From the NCBI GenBank assembly GCA_937915925.1, contig CALGGM010000007.1:16652-80651 (forward strand): a stretch of DNA of 64,000 nucleotides, given 5' to 3'. Position 1 is the stretch's first letter; each line of letters opens with the position of its first letter. This document shows positions 7,033-15,852 of this stretch, piece by piece. The notes under the pieces were generated by a model. The model had not been told where the DNA came from, searched no databases, and was given only the letters and a program-made list of their open reading frames with translations. Source of the DNA: an uncultured Clostridia bacterium (GTDB lineage: Bacteria > Bacillota > Clostridia > Christensenellales > CAG-138). Both the position numbers and the translations under genes were made by a program.

Positions 7033-7848
7033 TTATGCGATACCGCGTTCGGTGCAGTATTTCGCAAGGTCGGGGTGCTGACAGGTGCTGAGAAACTCGC
7101 TCCACGTGCAGCCCTGCACCTCCGGGGTGGTGTGCGTCTGACTGTACTTGACGAGCGTTTCGCAAAGTTCGACAGCCGCCCGGATTGCTGTTGCGTTGAG
7201 CGTGCCCCGGAAGATGCGAAACTCAATCGTGCCGGTGTTCGTGAGGTTGAGAGCGTGGTAACGGTCATCGCTGCTCTTGCACGGTGCGAACTTTGCAAGC
7301 AACTTTTTCGTGCTGTTCTCGCCGGAACCGTTGAAGCCGTAGTATTTGTGGGTGTAGCTGTTGTCCGTCCAGTTCCGACGAGCGATGCAGGTCAGCTGGT
7401 TCTCGAACTTGTCCATAAGGACAAGAATCTTTGCGCACACCATGTCGCGGGTCTCGTCTGAATGACCGAGCGCTGCCCGGCTGTAATGCACGTGCAAGCC
7501 GCAGGTGCTCGTGTCGTGGCTCTCTGCGCCTTCGGCGTTGAGCATATCGGTCAGATCGTCGATCTTGAACCCGTTAAGGAATGCCGGAACGGTTGCGGGC
7601 TGCGTGATGATCTCGAAGCCGTTGCGCAGTGATCCGTCGCCCTCGCAGGTTGCGAGGTTGCCCATGAGCGCATCAACCTTGTCCGAGAGTTCGCGTCTGT
7701 CTGCGCTTCCCGCCTCGATCTCCAGCTCGACGCCGACGAATGCACGAGCGCCGGGATCCGCGACGACCTTCAAGGTGCCGGGCGTGCCGCGCTTCAAAGA
7801 GTAGAATGTTCTTGCAGTTGCGTGAGAATTGTGATAGCTGTGAATCAT
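7033..7848 (-). CDS. Amidoligase-family (glutamine-synthetase-fold COOH-NH2 ligase) protein
   Basis: This 271-residue protein starts at MIHSYHN (ATG 7848, AAAGGA upstream). It carries the marks of the Amidoligase_2 family: GVELEIE (~38-44), EGDGSLRNGFEIIT (~70), TCGLHVHYS (~114, the conserved H-x-H) and a C-terminal IEFRIFRGTLN. Such enzymes form amide or peptide bonds between carboxylates and amines using ATP. They occur in phages and mobile elements, often near glutamine amidotransferases, and substrates are mostly unknown. It is the first gene of the left operon, bracketed by hammerhead copies D and C. A role in tagging a host or phage protein or making a small metabolite is inferred. Confidence 0.85.
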   Translation of the reverse strand: MIHSYHNSHATARTFYSLKRGTPGTLKVVADPGARAFVGVELEIEAGSADRRELSDKVDALMGNLATCEGDGSLRNGFEIITQPATVPAFLNGFKIDDLTDMLNAEGAESHDTSTCGLHVHYSRAALGHSDETRDMVCAKILVLMDKFENQLTCIARRNWTDNSYTHKYYGFNGSGENSTKKLLAKFAPCKSSDDRYHALNLTNTGTIEFRIFRGTLNATAIRAAVELCETLVKYSQTHTTPEVQGCTWSEFLSTCQHPDLAKYCTERGIA

Positions 7849-7865
7849 GGTAAATCCTTTCTCGT

Positions 7866-7931
7866 CTGTCTCGTCAGCGCCGGGCGACGATCCCGCGGTG
7901 GACACAGCACGCTTGCGCTGTGTTTCGACTG
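7866..7931 (-). ncRNA. Type II hammerhead ribozyme-like RNA, copy D
   Basis: On the minus strand: CAGUC-GAAA, stem III (ACACAGC/GCTGTGT, 8-nt loop), GUC, an imperfect GC-rich stem I, CUGACGA followed directly by GACAG. Stem II here is GAC/GUC plus a further G-C pair across an A-A mismatch, with no extra U. Predicted cut between 7901 and 7900. It lies in the leader upstream of the amidoligase. It is the most canonical of the four at stem II, but has the least regular stem I. Confidence 0.75.
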
Positions 7932-8095
7932 TCTCTGTCATTCGTCTTTCCCTTTTCCCCCGGTCGTTATCGCTCTATCCGGAGTGGGGCAATACGGCTT
8001 GATGTTCGGTTGTGAAGGTGCTCCGGCGTTCAGCTTTTCGCCGTGTCGTCCGGTCGCTGTCCCCGTCCGACGAGGCAACCTTAGCACGGCGGGCT

Positions 8096-8155
8096 CCGGT
8101 GTCAGAGGTGGAGACCGAGACAAACTTGTTTGTCGAGGTACTACCTTGACACCGG
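8096..8155 (-). ncRNA. Nested stem-loop in the left-operon leader
   Basis: A perfect 9-bp outer stem (CCGGTGTCA at 8096-8104 with TGACACCGG at 8147-8155) encloses an AGGT/ACCT pairing. Inside that is a perfect 7-bp hairpin (GACAAAC-TT-GTTTGTC, 8119-8134). Such nesting is unlikely by chance. It would be part of a leader RNA upstream of hammerhead copy D if transcription starts near 8345. Function is unknown; a DNA operator is the alternative. Confidence 0.5.
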
Positions 8156-8351
8156 TGGGTAGAGGAGAACGAACCCAACCCCCTATAATCCCCCTTCCCA
8201 AATGCCCGAAAAACAGCCCAAAACGACGCCGATCCAGCCGGAAAGCAGCTGCCCGCGTTTTCCCCCATATAGGGGGGAAAGATTGCAAATCAGCCGTCTG
8301 CTCCGATGCGCTCCGCAGCCGTTTTTGCGCCTGTTTTTATCGAGATCGCCG

Positions 8352-8379
8352 AAAATACGAAAAAAGCCCTGTTTGTCTA
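8352..8379 (-). promoter_or_regulatory. Candidate early leftward promoter
   Basis: On the minus strand TAGACA (8379-8374) and TATTTT (8357-8352) are separated by 16 bases. The match to consensus is moderate, but it is the best placed promoter for the left operon. Confidence 0.35.
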
Positions 8380-8462
8380 TGTTTTCGGGATATATGAACA
8401 AAGTGTAAACAAAAAGTGCAGCACACTTTTCACGAAAAACCGTGGTAAAATGGTAGTGTGCA

Positions 8463-8507
8463 AAAAGAGCAAGTGAACGAGTTAAGTCCTCGTTGACCTG
8501 CTCTTTT
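8463..8507. terminator. Long imperfect hairpin, bidirectional terminator-like
   Basis: AAAAGAGCA...TGCTCTTTT forms the base of a long stem continued by AACGAG/CTCGTT, with A and T runs on both sides. It can insulate the leftward and rightward transcripts. It lies just upstream of the small terminase gene. Confidence 0.6.
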
Positions 8508-8530
8508 GTTATATCTAAATTCCATGTTCT

Positions 8531-8550
8531 TAAAACTATTCATAGTTTTA
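8531..8550. promoter_or_regulatory. Palindromic operator candidate
   Basis: taaaactat-tc-atagtttta is a perfect 9-bp inverted repeat 38 bases upstream of the small terminase ATG. An ACTATTCG half-motif recurs in the hairpin at 9079-9112. It could bind a phage regulator. Confidence 0.45.
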
Positions 8551-8588
8551 GTTAAGTCTTAATTCGCAGAAAGAGAGGTAAACAGTAA

Positions 8589-9011
8589 ATGCTTACAAAA
8601 CCTTGTAAACTGCAAGACCCGGTAATGGTTCAGAAGATCGTAGATGAATACTTTACTGAACGGAAAGAGCAAGAGGAAGTACGTGAACTGAAAAACGGTG
8701 ATAAACGTGTTTATCGTACTCCTCCCAGCATCTATGGCTTAGCTTCAAAGCTCGGTATTTCAAGAGCAACCTTCTATGACTACACAGATGGTTCAAATAA
8801 CGAGAACGAAGCGTACAACAAAGAGATAATCGACATCCTCATAGACGCGAGAGAGCGTATAATCAATGAGCTGTCCGAAGGTGTATTGCTTGGATATTGG
8901 AACGATAAAGTGGCTTCTGCTATGCTCGTAAAGTATGGTGAAATCGGTTCTACAGAGGGTAATGGAACCCTTACGATCAATATACAGAGCAAAGAATCGT
9001 GGGCAGAGTAA
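8589..9011 (+). CDS. Terminase small subunit (gp3-like DNA packaging protein)
   Basis: This 140-residue protein has an N-terminal HTH-like part (YGLASKLGISRATFYDY, ~50-66). A helical domain follows (ILIDARERIINELSEGVLLGYWNDKVASAMLVKYG) typical of P22 gp3-like small terminases. It recognises the packaging site and loads the large subunit. The gene is noticeably more AT-rich than the following late genes. It opens the late module; the large subunit gene is unusually far away (~420 bases) with structured DNA between. Confidence 0.8.
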   Translation: MLTKPCKLQDPVMVQKIVDEYFTERKEQEEVRELKNGDKRVYRTPPSIYGLASKLGISRATFYDYTDGSNNENEAYNKEIIDILIDARERIINELSEGVLLGYWNDKVASAMLVKYGEIGSTEGNGTLTINIQSKESWAE

Positions 9012-9078
9012 CGAAAATATACACGTTATTCACCGATATTCATAGCATTATACGCCGTTTATGCAGGATTAAGCGGAC

Positions 9079-9112
9079 AACTATTCGTTAAATTGCTCTT
9101 TAGCGAATAGTT
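9079..9112 (+). repeat. Stem-loop downstream of small terminase
   Basis: aactattcgttaaa (9079-9092) pairs with tttagcgaatagtt (9099-9112), one G-U. AT-rich, no T run, so it is not a classic terminator. Confidence 0.55.
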
Positions 9113-9353
9113 TGAATGCCCCAAAGATTTATTATATATCTCTATGGGGGGTCAAAAACTGATAGAAAAGACCATAGCAAAACGAAAAGGCGGATCGGTT
9201 CCATCCGACCACCGAAAAACTTTTTACTGCACAGACGCATGATTTGCGGATTATGACAGATCGTTTTACCTTGCAATTCTGTTGTAAGGTTTTGAAAGGT
9301 TGTTGAAAGGTTCACAGTTTGCAGAGGTTGGAGGTTCTCCTCTGCAAGACAAC

Positions 9354-9411
9354 AGCAGATGATACGAGTTCCATGCTGGCGGATGCGCTCCTCCTTCTCG
9401 TATCGTCTGCT
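9354..9411 (+). repeat. Long hairpin in the terL leader
   Basis: agcagatgatacgag (9354-9368) pairs with ctcgtatcgtctgct (9397-9411), 15 pairs with one wobble. It sits about ten bases before the ribosome site of the large terminase gene. Confidence 0.55.
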
Positions 9412-9430
9412 GTGTTATTTGGAGGAGATT

Positions 9431-10792
<1,362 letters not shown>

Positions 10793-10804
10793 GGAGAGTG
10801 TGTC

Positions 10805-12694
10805 ATGGCAAAAGAAATATATATCATGTCGAAAACCGGCATTCTCGTCCCTGCCGATTGTATGTCCGTCATTATCGACGGCATCAAAAAGCCGCACGAA
10901 GCGGTTGAAGGCGGGGATGATTTTGTCGGTGCGATCTATGCGCTGTACGATCAGTTCCGGCAGGATAAGTTCGACAACGAGTGGCAGCGCCTCGAAGAAA
11001 ACACGAAGATTTACAACGGCGATCATTGGTCAACATTTGGGCATGACAACCCCGACAATCAGTTTTTGCCGCGTCCGTCCATCCCGACAATCACGTCTGC
11101 TATCGAGAATCTGAAAGCCGATTACAACGACGAGTTCCCCGAAGCTGTGATCGACGAGGAGAGCGTACACAGCGAACGGCTTGCAAAGGTTCTCACGACG
11201 GTTGTGCGCGAGGAGCTGGACATCTGCGCCTTTGAACAGGCATACGGCGAAAAGGTACACGATCTCCTACAGGACGGCTGGGGCTGCTGGGAGGTCGGCT
11301 ACGATCCCGATATGAACATGGGAATGGGCGGATCATACATCCGCTGCGTAATGAACAAAAACTTTATGTGCGATCCGCACGTCAAGGATTTGCAGGACGG
11401 TCGTGCTTGCTTCAAGATCGACGTGAAACCTAAATACTGGTTCAAGCAGCATTACCCGGAGCAGTTCGCGCTTATGTCAAAGGACGAGGACGCGAAGGAC
11501 ACGAACCACGAGAACAAAACGGACAAAACGCGCCCGTCAAACGACAGGACATTCATGCTCCTCGAATGCTGGGTACGTCTCTATAACGCAGACAAAAAGC
11601 GGCATGAGATCCATTTTGTCAAGGTCGCCGGGCATCAGCTGCTTGAAAACTCTGCGGACGCATACCCGGACGGCTATTATGCGCACGGTGTGTACCCGTT
11701 TGTCGTTACGGCGCTGTATCCGCAGCGCGGCACGGAGCTCGGCATCGGGCTGGTCGATATGTTCAAAGATGCACAGCGGTATTCGGACAAGGCGATGCAG
11801 ATTATTCTTGCGAACCTTTACCGTGCCGCTAAGCCGCGCCTGCTGCTGGATAAGAACTATGTTGACGATCCGAACGACGCTTTGGACTTTACCAAAGAAG
11901 TCATTTTTATGCGCGGCAATATCGGGAACGCCTACGCATGGCAGCAGCCGCAGCCACTTCCGAACACCGCGTTTACATCGGTCGATTTCCTTACCGGAAC
12001 GATCAAAAACGAATCCGGCACGAACGATCAGAGCCGCGGGCAGACGGGCGCGGGCGTTACGGCTGCATCCGCAATCACCGCGCTGCAGGAGATGTCCACA
12101 AAGCGCTCGCGCATGGGCGCACAGCGTTTGCAGCATTCGTTCCGCAGGGCGGTCGTGATGCTTCTCGACGTGCTTCGTGAAAAGTCAATCGTCCCGCGTA
12201 ATATCGAGATCACAATCGATGGGAAACCGGAAGCGGTTGCGTTCGACAATAAATGGTTCGACCAGCAGATGCAAACGTCAGATGGAACGACGGTTGTGCC
12301 ATTCATTACGGTCAAGTCTGCGCGGCAAACGCGCTTCAACAAGATGGCGCATAACGAGCTGGTCTTGCAGATGATGCAGGTAACACAGGGTCAGACTGAT
12401 CCGGTTATCATGCTCGAAGCGTTTGAATCGGACGACAAGGAGGCGATTCTTGACACGATTCGCAAGGCGCAGCGCGGAGGTATGCTCAACCTGCAAAAGC
12501 AGAATGCAGAGCTGCTGGAGAGTGTTAAACAGCTTTCCGAGGAGCTTTCGCAGTACAAGCAGGCGATGGCATCCGCGGAATCGAATATGCAGCAGATGGC
12601 GGAGCAGCAAGCACAATCCGCGCAGCAGAACCTTCGTGCGCAGCAAGAAGCGCAAGCGCAAGGGATGCAGAATCTTAACCTGCAAAATATGTAG
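10805..12694 (+). CDS. Portal protein (P22 gp1-like)
   Basis: A 629-residue protein with the layout of P22-type portals. The N-terminal region has IYNGDHWSTFG, the core has RPSIPTITSAIENLKADY, the middle DMFKDAQRYSDKAMQIILANLYRAAKP, and the Gln/Ala-rich C-terminal helix (residues ~570-629) could form the barrel. It makes the dodecameric entry ring for DNA. It directly follows terL with a 12-base gap and GGAGAG ribosome site. Confidence 0.88.
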   Translation: MAKEIYIMSKTGILVPADCMSVIIDGIKKPHEAVEGGDDFVGAIYALYDQFRQDKFDNEWQRLEENTKIYNGDHWSTFGHDNPDNQFLPRPSIPTITSAIENLKADYNDEFPEAVIDEESVHSERLAKVLTTVVREELDICAFEQAYGEKVHDLLQDGWGCWEVGYDPDMNMGMGGSYIRCVMNKNFMCDPHVKDLQDGRACFKIDVKPKYWFKQHYPEQFALMSKDEDAKDTNHENKTDKTRPSNDRTFMLLECWVRLYNADKKRHEIHFVKVAGHQLLENSADAYPDGYYAHGVYPFVVTALYPQRGTELGIGLVDMFKDAQRYSDKAMQIILANLYRAAKPRLLLDKNYVDDPNDALDFTKEVIFMRGNIGNAYAWQQPQPLPNTAFTSVDFLTGTIKNESGTNDQSRGQTGAGVTAASAITALQEMSTKRSRMGAQRLQHSFRRAVVMLLDVLREKSIVPRNIEITIDGKPEAVAFDNKWFDQQMQTSDGTTVVPFITVKSARQTRFNKMAHNELVLQMMQVTQGQTDPVIMLEAFESDDKEAILDTIRKAQRGGMLNLQKQNAELLESVKQLSEELSQYKQAMASAESNMQQMAEQQAQSAQQNLRAQQEAQAQGMQNLNLQNM

Positions 12695-12743
12695 CAAAAA
12701 ATGGTGCCGCCGACCATAACGGGCGTATCAAAAGGAGCGAATC

Positions 12744-13589
12744 ATGGAAAATACGGTTGAAATGAACGTACCCGAAGCCGTCGCAGACGGCGCAGAGGCG
12801 GTCAACGCGCCCGCTGCGGGTAGTGAAGAACAGGAAGAGGTCAGCGTATCCGATCTTCTCAACGAAGGTTCCACGGCAGAAACGGTCGAAAACGCGAGCG
12901 ACGACGGCTCGCTGCCGAAGGTGAACAATCAAAAGGACTTCGATACTGCGCTTTCGCGGCGTCTTTCGCAGGAAAACGCGAAGGGCTACAACAAAGCCAA
13001 GTCGGAGTACGAGAACTCTCCGGAGATGAAGTACATCCGTGCGGTCATTGAGGACAGGGCACGGGAGAAGGGCATCACGCAGGAACAGGCGTTGCGCGAG
13101 CTGAACGAGGAGCGTATCAATGCGAGAGCGCAGGAATACGCGAAAAACCCGGCATCATGGTACAGAGATCAGATGCTCGGTCAGCAGAACAATTCCCCTG
13201 CACAGGGAAGCCCTCAAATCGGCAATCTTACTGTTTCGGAGATTGCGCGGCAGATGGCGGACGCGATTCGTGCAAACGATTTGCCGGAAGGATTTAACCC
13301 GCAAAAGCCGGGAGACGATTTCTTTGAAGCAGCCGGGCAGTTCGGCGTCAAAGCCGCCCTCCGGATTTGGAAGGCGGAACACGCTTCGGAGGTACAGGCG
13401 CAGGCGAACGCGCGGCAGATCGCGCAAGAGGTCGAAAAGCGTCGCAACGCCGCGAAGCCAATGTCTCCATCAAGTCCGAATCCGGCTGTGTCCCGCGAGG
13501 TTGATTTCACGAAGATGTCAACCGCCGAGTTCCGCAACATCGAGCAGAAGATGAAGCAGGCGCAGAGAGAGGGCAAAACTGTGCGATAA
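12744..13589 (+). CDS. Scaffolding protein (predicted)
   Basis: A 281-residue, highly charged, Gln/Glu/Ala-rich protein. It has an acidic disordered N-terminus, a central helical part and a basic C-terminal tail (MKQAQREGKTVR). This composition and its place between portal and capsid genes are typical of capsid scaffolds. No enzyme motif is visible. The call rests mainly on position. Confidence 0.7.
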   Translation: MENTVEMNVPEAVADGAEAVNAPAAGSEEQEEVSVSDLLNEGSTAETVENASDDGSLPKVNNQKDFDTALSRRLSQENAKGYNKAKSEYENSPEMKYIRAVIEDRAREKGITQEQALRELNEERINARAQEYAKNPASWYRDQMLGQQNNSPAQGSPQIGNLTVSEIARQMADAIRANDLPEGFNPQKPGDDFFEAAGQFGVKAALRIWKAEHASEVQAQANARQIAQEVEKRRNAAKPMSPSSPNPAVSREVDFTKMSTAEFRNIEQKMKQAQREGKTVR

Positions 13590-13623
13590 CATCAAATCGC
13601 AATCGAAAAAGGAGAAATAAACC

Positions 13624-14847
13624 ATGGCAAACATGAATGTTCAGACCACGATCAATACGCAGGCACCGACTGCGTATTTCAACAAGACCTACTACGACAA
13701 GAAGCTGCTCGAAACTGCGAAAACGCAGTTTGTTCATGCGAATTTCGGGCAGAAGCGCAACATCCCGAAGGGAACCGGCAAGACGGTCGAGTTCCGCAAG
13801 TACAACCTGTTCACGCCGTCCGTCACGTCCAACAGGTTGGATGAAGGCGTAACGCCCGATGCGCAGACCCTTTCGCAGACCAAAGTGGAGGCGACGATCA
13901 GCCAGTACGGCGCATACGTCGTTATCTCCGACCTGCTCAGCATGACCGCGTACGATCCCGTCATTGACGACACCACCGAGCTGCTGGGCGAGCAGATGGG
14001 CACGCTGATCGACTGGATCACCCGCGACGCGATGGTTGCGGAGGCGTCCGATCAGTTTGCTGGCGGTAGGGCATCCCTTTCTGCCGTAACTGCGTCCGAC
14101 AAGCTGACGATGACCGAGGTTCGCAAAGCCGTCCGAACCTTGAAGAAGAACAAGGCGCGTCGGTTCAATACCAACGTCGTGGACGGCAGCCGCCGCGCTC
14201 CGCATTTCATCTGTATCTGCTCGCCGGATGCTACGTTCGACCTGCAGAACGATGAAAACTGGAAGGATGTTTCCAAGTATCAGAACGCGGAAGCGATCTA
14301 CTCCGGCGAGATCGGGCGTATGTTCGGCGTTGTGTTCGTCGAATCCACCGAAGCCGCGATTTCTTCGCAGAGCGTTCTCAACAAGGTGAACGCGGACACG
14401 TCTTCCAGCACCACCTTTGTGCTGAAGAACACCCCGACCGACAAGGAAGCGCTGTACCTTTCCGTCGCGGGCAACAAGATCACGATCGGCTCCACCGAGT
14501 ACACCGTCGCGTCGTTCGACCGTTCGACGAAGACCGTCACGCTGTCCGCGTCGGCGTCCCTTACTGCGGATGATATCGTGTACAGCAAGGACTGCGGTGC
14601 TGTCGATGCGTCCACGAAGGCGGGCATTGACGTGCATCACACCATGGTGTTCGGCGCAGATGCGTACGGCACCATCGACATCGACGGCTCCGGCGCGGTT
14701 GAGACCATCATCAAGCCGCAGGGCAGCGAAGGCGCGGGCGACCCCCTCAACCAGCGCTCGTCTGTTGGCGCGAAGATCAACGGCTACGTTGCAAAGGTGC
14801 TCAATCCGCTTTGGATCATCGACATCCAGCACGCAGTTTCTGCGTAA
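13624..14847 (+). CDS. Major capsid protein, N4-gp56 family
   Basis: A 407-residue protein with the N4-gp56 signature. It opens PTAYFNKTYYDKKLLETA, followed by IPKGTGKTVEFRKY, a GAYVVISDLL segment and APHFICICSPDATFDLQ. A FGVVFVESTEAA segment completes the HK97-like fold. Late-gene codon use and a strong ribosome site (GGAG) fit high expression. A strong hairpin follows at 14860-14882. Confidence 0.92.
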   Translation: MANMNVQTTINTQAPTAYFNKTYYDKKLLETAKTQFVHANFGQKRNIPKGTGKTVEFRKYNLFTPSVTSNRLDEGVTPDAQTLSQTKVEATISQYGAYVVISDLLSMTAYDPVIDDTTELLGEQMGTLIDWITRDAMVAEASDQFAGGRASLSAVTASDKLTMTEVRKAVRTLKKNKARRFNTNVVDGSRRAPHFICICSPDATFDLQNDENWKDVSKYQNAEAIYSGEIGRMFGVVFVESTEAAISSQSVLNKVNADTSSSTTFVLKNTPTDKEALYLSVAGNKITIGSTEYTVASFDRSTKTVTLSASASLTADDIVYSKDCGAVDASTKAGIDVHHTMVFGADAYGTIDIDGSGAVETIIKPQGSEGAGDPLNQRSSVGAKINGYVAKVLNPLWIIDIQHAVSA

Positions 14848-14859
14848 TCGCAACGGCTC

Positions 14860-14882
14860 CGGGAGGGGCGATGCCCCTCCCG
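14860..14882 (+). terminator. GC hairpin after the capsid gene (partial terminator or RNA stabiliser)
   Basis: cgggaggggc-gat-gcccctcccg forms a perfect 10-bp stem 12 bases after the capsid stop. There is no T run, so it more likely protects the abundant capsid transcript or causes partial termination. Confidence 0.6.
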
Positions 14883-14916
14883 ACCATCTAAAAATCGTCT
14901 AAAGGAGGACAAAACC

Positions 14917-15261
14917 ATGCCGAAGGCAACCACCACCAAAAAAGCAACCACCGTCACCAAAGAAGAGCGCAGCGAGGATTTCGCGGAGAAAGCCGCCATC
15001 AAAGCGGAAAAAAACACGCTGAAAGCTGCCGCAAAGTCCGGCGTCGTCAAGGTCATGTTCGGGCTTGACCCGACCATGCCGAAAGATCATCAGTTCCTTG
15101 AATACTGCATCAACGGCGTTATTTACCGTTATCAGCGCGGTATCATGGTCGAAGTGCCTGCATCTGTGTTTGAGACGATCGAACGCAAGGAACAGTTCAA
15201 GAGAATGTCCATGCAGCTGTATTCCGGCTTCCTCGACGGCGGCAAGCAGCTCGACGTATAA
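14917..15261 (+). CDS. Small virion-module protein, unknown
   Basis: A 114-residue protein. The N-terminal third is a Lys/Thr/Ala-rich flexible region and the rest is a compact beta/alpha part (VKVMFGLDPTMPKDHQFLEYCINGVIYRYQRG written here in part: FLEYCINGVIYRYQ). It lies between capsid and connector. Capsid decoration or head completion are possible, without direct support. Confidence 0.7.
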   Translation: MPKATTTKKATTVTKEERSEDFAEKAAIKAEKNTLKAAAKSGVVKVMFGLDPTMPKDHQFLEYCINGVIYRYQRGIMVEVPASVFETIERKEQFKRMSMQLYSGFLDGGKQLDV

Positions 15262-15273
15262 GCGGAGGTATCT

Positions 15274-15852
15274 ATGAACCTAAGCGAGATTATTTCGGAC
15301 GCGCTTGCGATCCTCGACTACGGCACAGAATCGACGTCTGTCGATAGGTATAAGCGTGAGTTCACACGATTCGCAAACGACGCGGTTCTTCTGATCTCGC
15401 GCAGGTTCAAGCAGTCCCGTACCGAGAGGATGTCGCTTGACGAGGAGTTTTGCTTCCGTCTCATTGACCTTGATCGCGTCTGCTTCAAGATCGACCGTAT
15501 CCGGACACTCGGCGGCATTGATGTGCCGTGGGAACAGCCGGACAGGGGATCCGGAGACGTGCGGTGTTTCTTCCCATTTGGCGGAGAAACGAACACCGTG
15601 AAAGTCTCGTATCAGTTCCGCCCTGCGAAGCTCGTCAATCTTGAAGACGTGCCGGAGCTGCCCGAATTTGCGCACGACCTCATCCCTCACTATGTCGCTG
15701 CGCACCACTTTTTCGGGCAGAACGGCAAGACAAGCAAATCCGTGAACACCGAGGAGCAGACCTTTGAGCGTATGCTGAACGATCTCGCTTTGGAGCATTA
15801 CGGAGAGCCGAGAGCATACAAGCTCAACGGATACAATGAGAGGTTGCTGTAA
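15274..15852 (+). CDS. Head-tail connector (P22 gp4-like adaptor)
   Basis: A 192-residue, mostly helical protein placed right after the head genes and overlapping the next gene by one base (TAATG). The N-terminal helix MNLSEIISDALAILDYG and the later FAHDLIPHYVAAHHFFGQNG match the head-tail adaptor pattern of P22-like podoviruses. It would dock under the portal and seal packaged DNA. The family call is from pattern and order. Confidence 0.7.
   Translation: MNLSEIISDALAILDYGTESTSVDRYKREFTRFANDAVLLISRRFKQSRTERMSLDEEFCFRLIDLDRVCFKIDRIRTLGGIDVPWEQPDRGSGDVRCFFPFGGETNTVKVSYQFRPAKLVNLEDVPELPEFAHDLIPHYVAAHHFFGQNGKTSKSVNTEEQTFERMLNDLALEHYGEPRAYKLNGYNERLL

Larger units (their letters stand above)
7932..8588. 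other. Non-coding divergent control region between left and late operons
   Basis: No convincing gene lies in these ~650 bases; the overlapping open frames on both strands are low-complexity Pro/Arg/Ser-rich shadows. The region holds a nested stem-loop (8096-8155), two C/G-run palindromic stretches around TATA (8180-8195 and 8258-8280), an AAAAGTG/CACTTTT inverted repeat (8412-8430), a long hairpin (8463-8507) and an 18-bp palindrome (8531-8550). It probably carries the early leftward promoter, the late rightward promoter and their operators. Confidence 0.6.
9012..9430 (+). other. Structured non-coding gap between terminase genes
   Basis: No gene fits here. The gap holds three strong inverted repeats: 9079-9112 (14-bp stem, 6-nt loop), 9321-9345 (GCAGAGG/CCTCTGC) and 9354-9411 (15-bp stem with one G-U, 28-nt loop). 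The last ends just before the large terminase ribosome site. The region may hold the packaging (pac/cos) site or control terL translation. Confidence 0.5.

Noticed and set aside
7938..8288. Minus-strand 116-codon frame in the control region
   Set aside because: Low-complexity Arg/Pro/Ser/Thr sequence overlapping palindromes and a hammerhead-like RNA; no start signal.
13507..14853. 448-codon open frame antisense to the major capsid gene
   Set aside because: The sense strand encodes a clear N4-gp56 capsid protein; the antisense frame is Arg/Val-rich with no motif.
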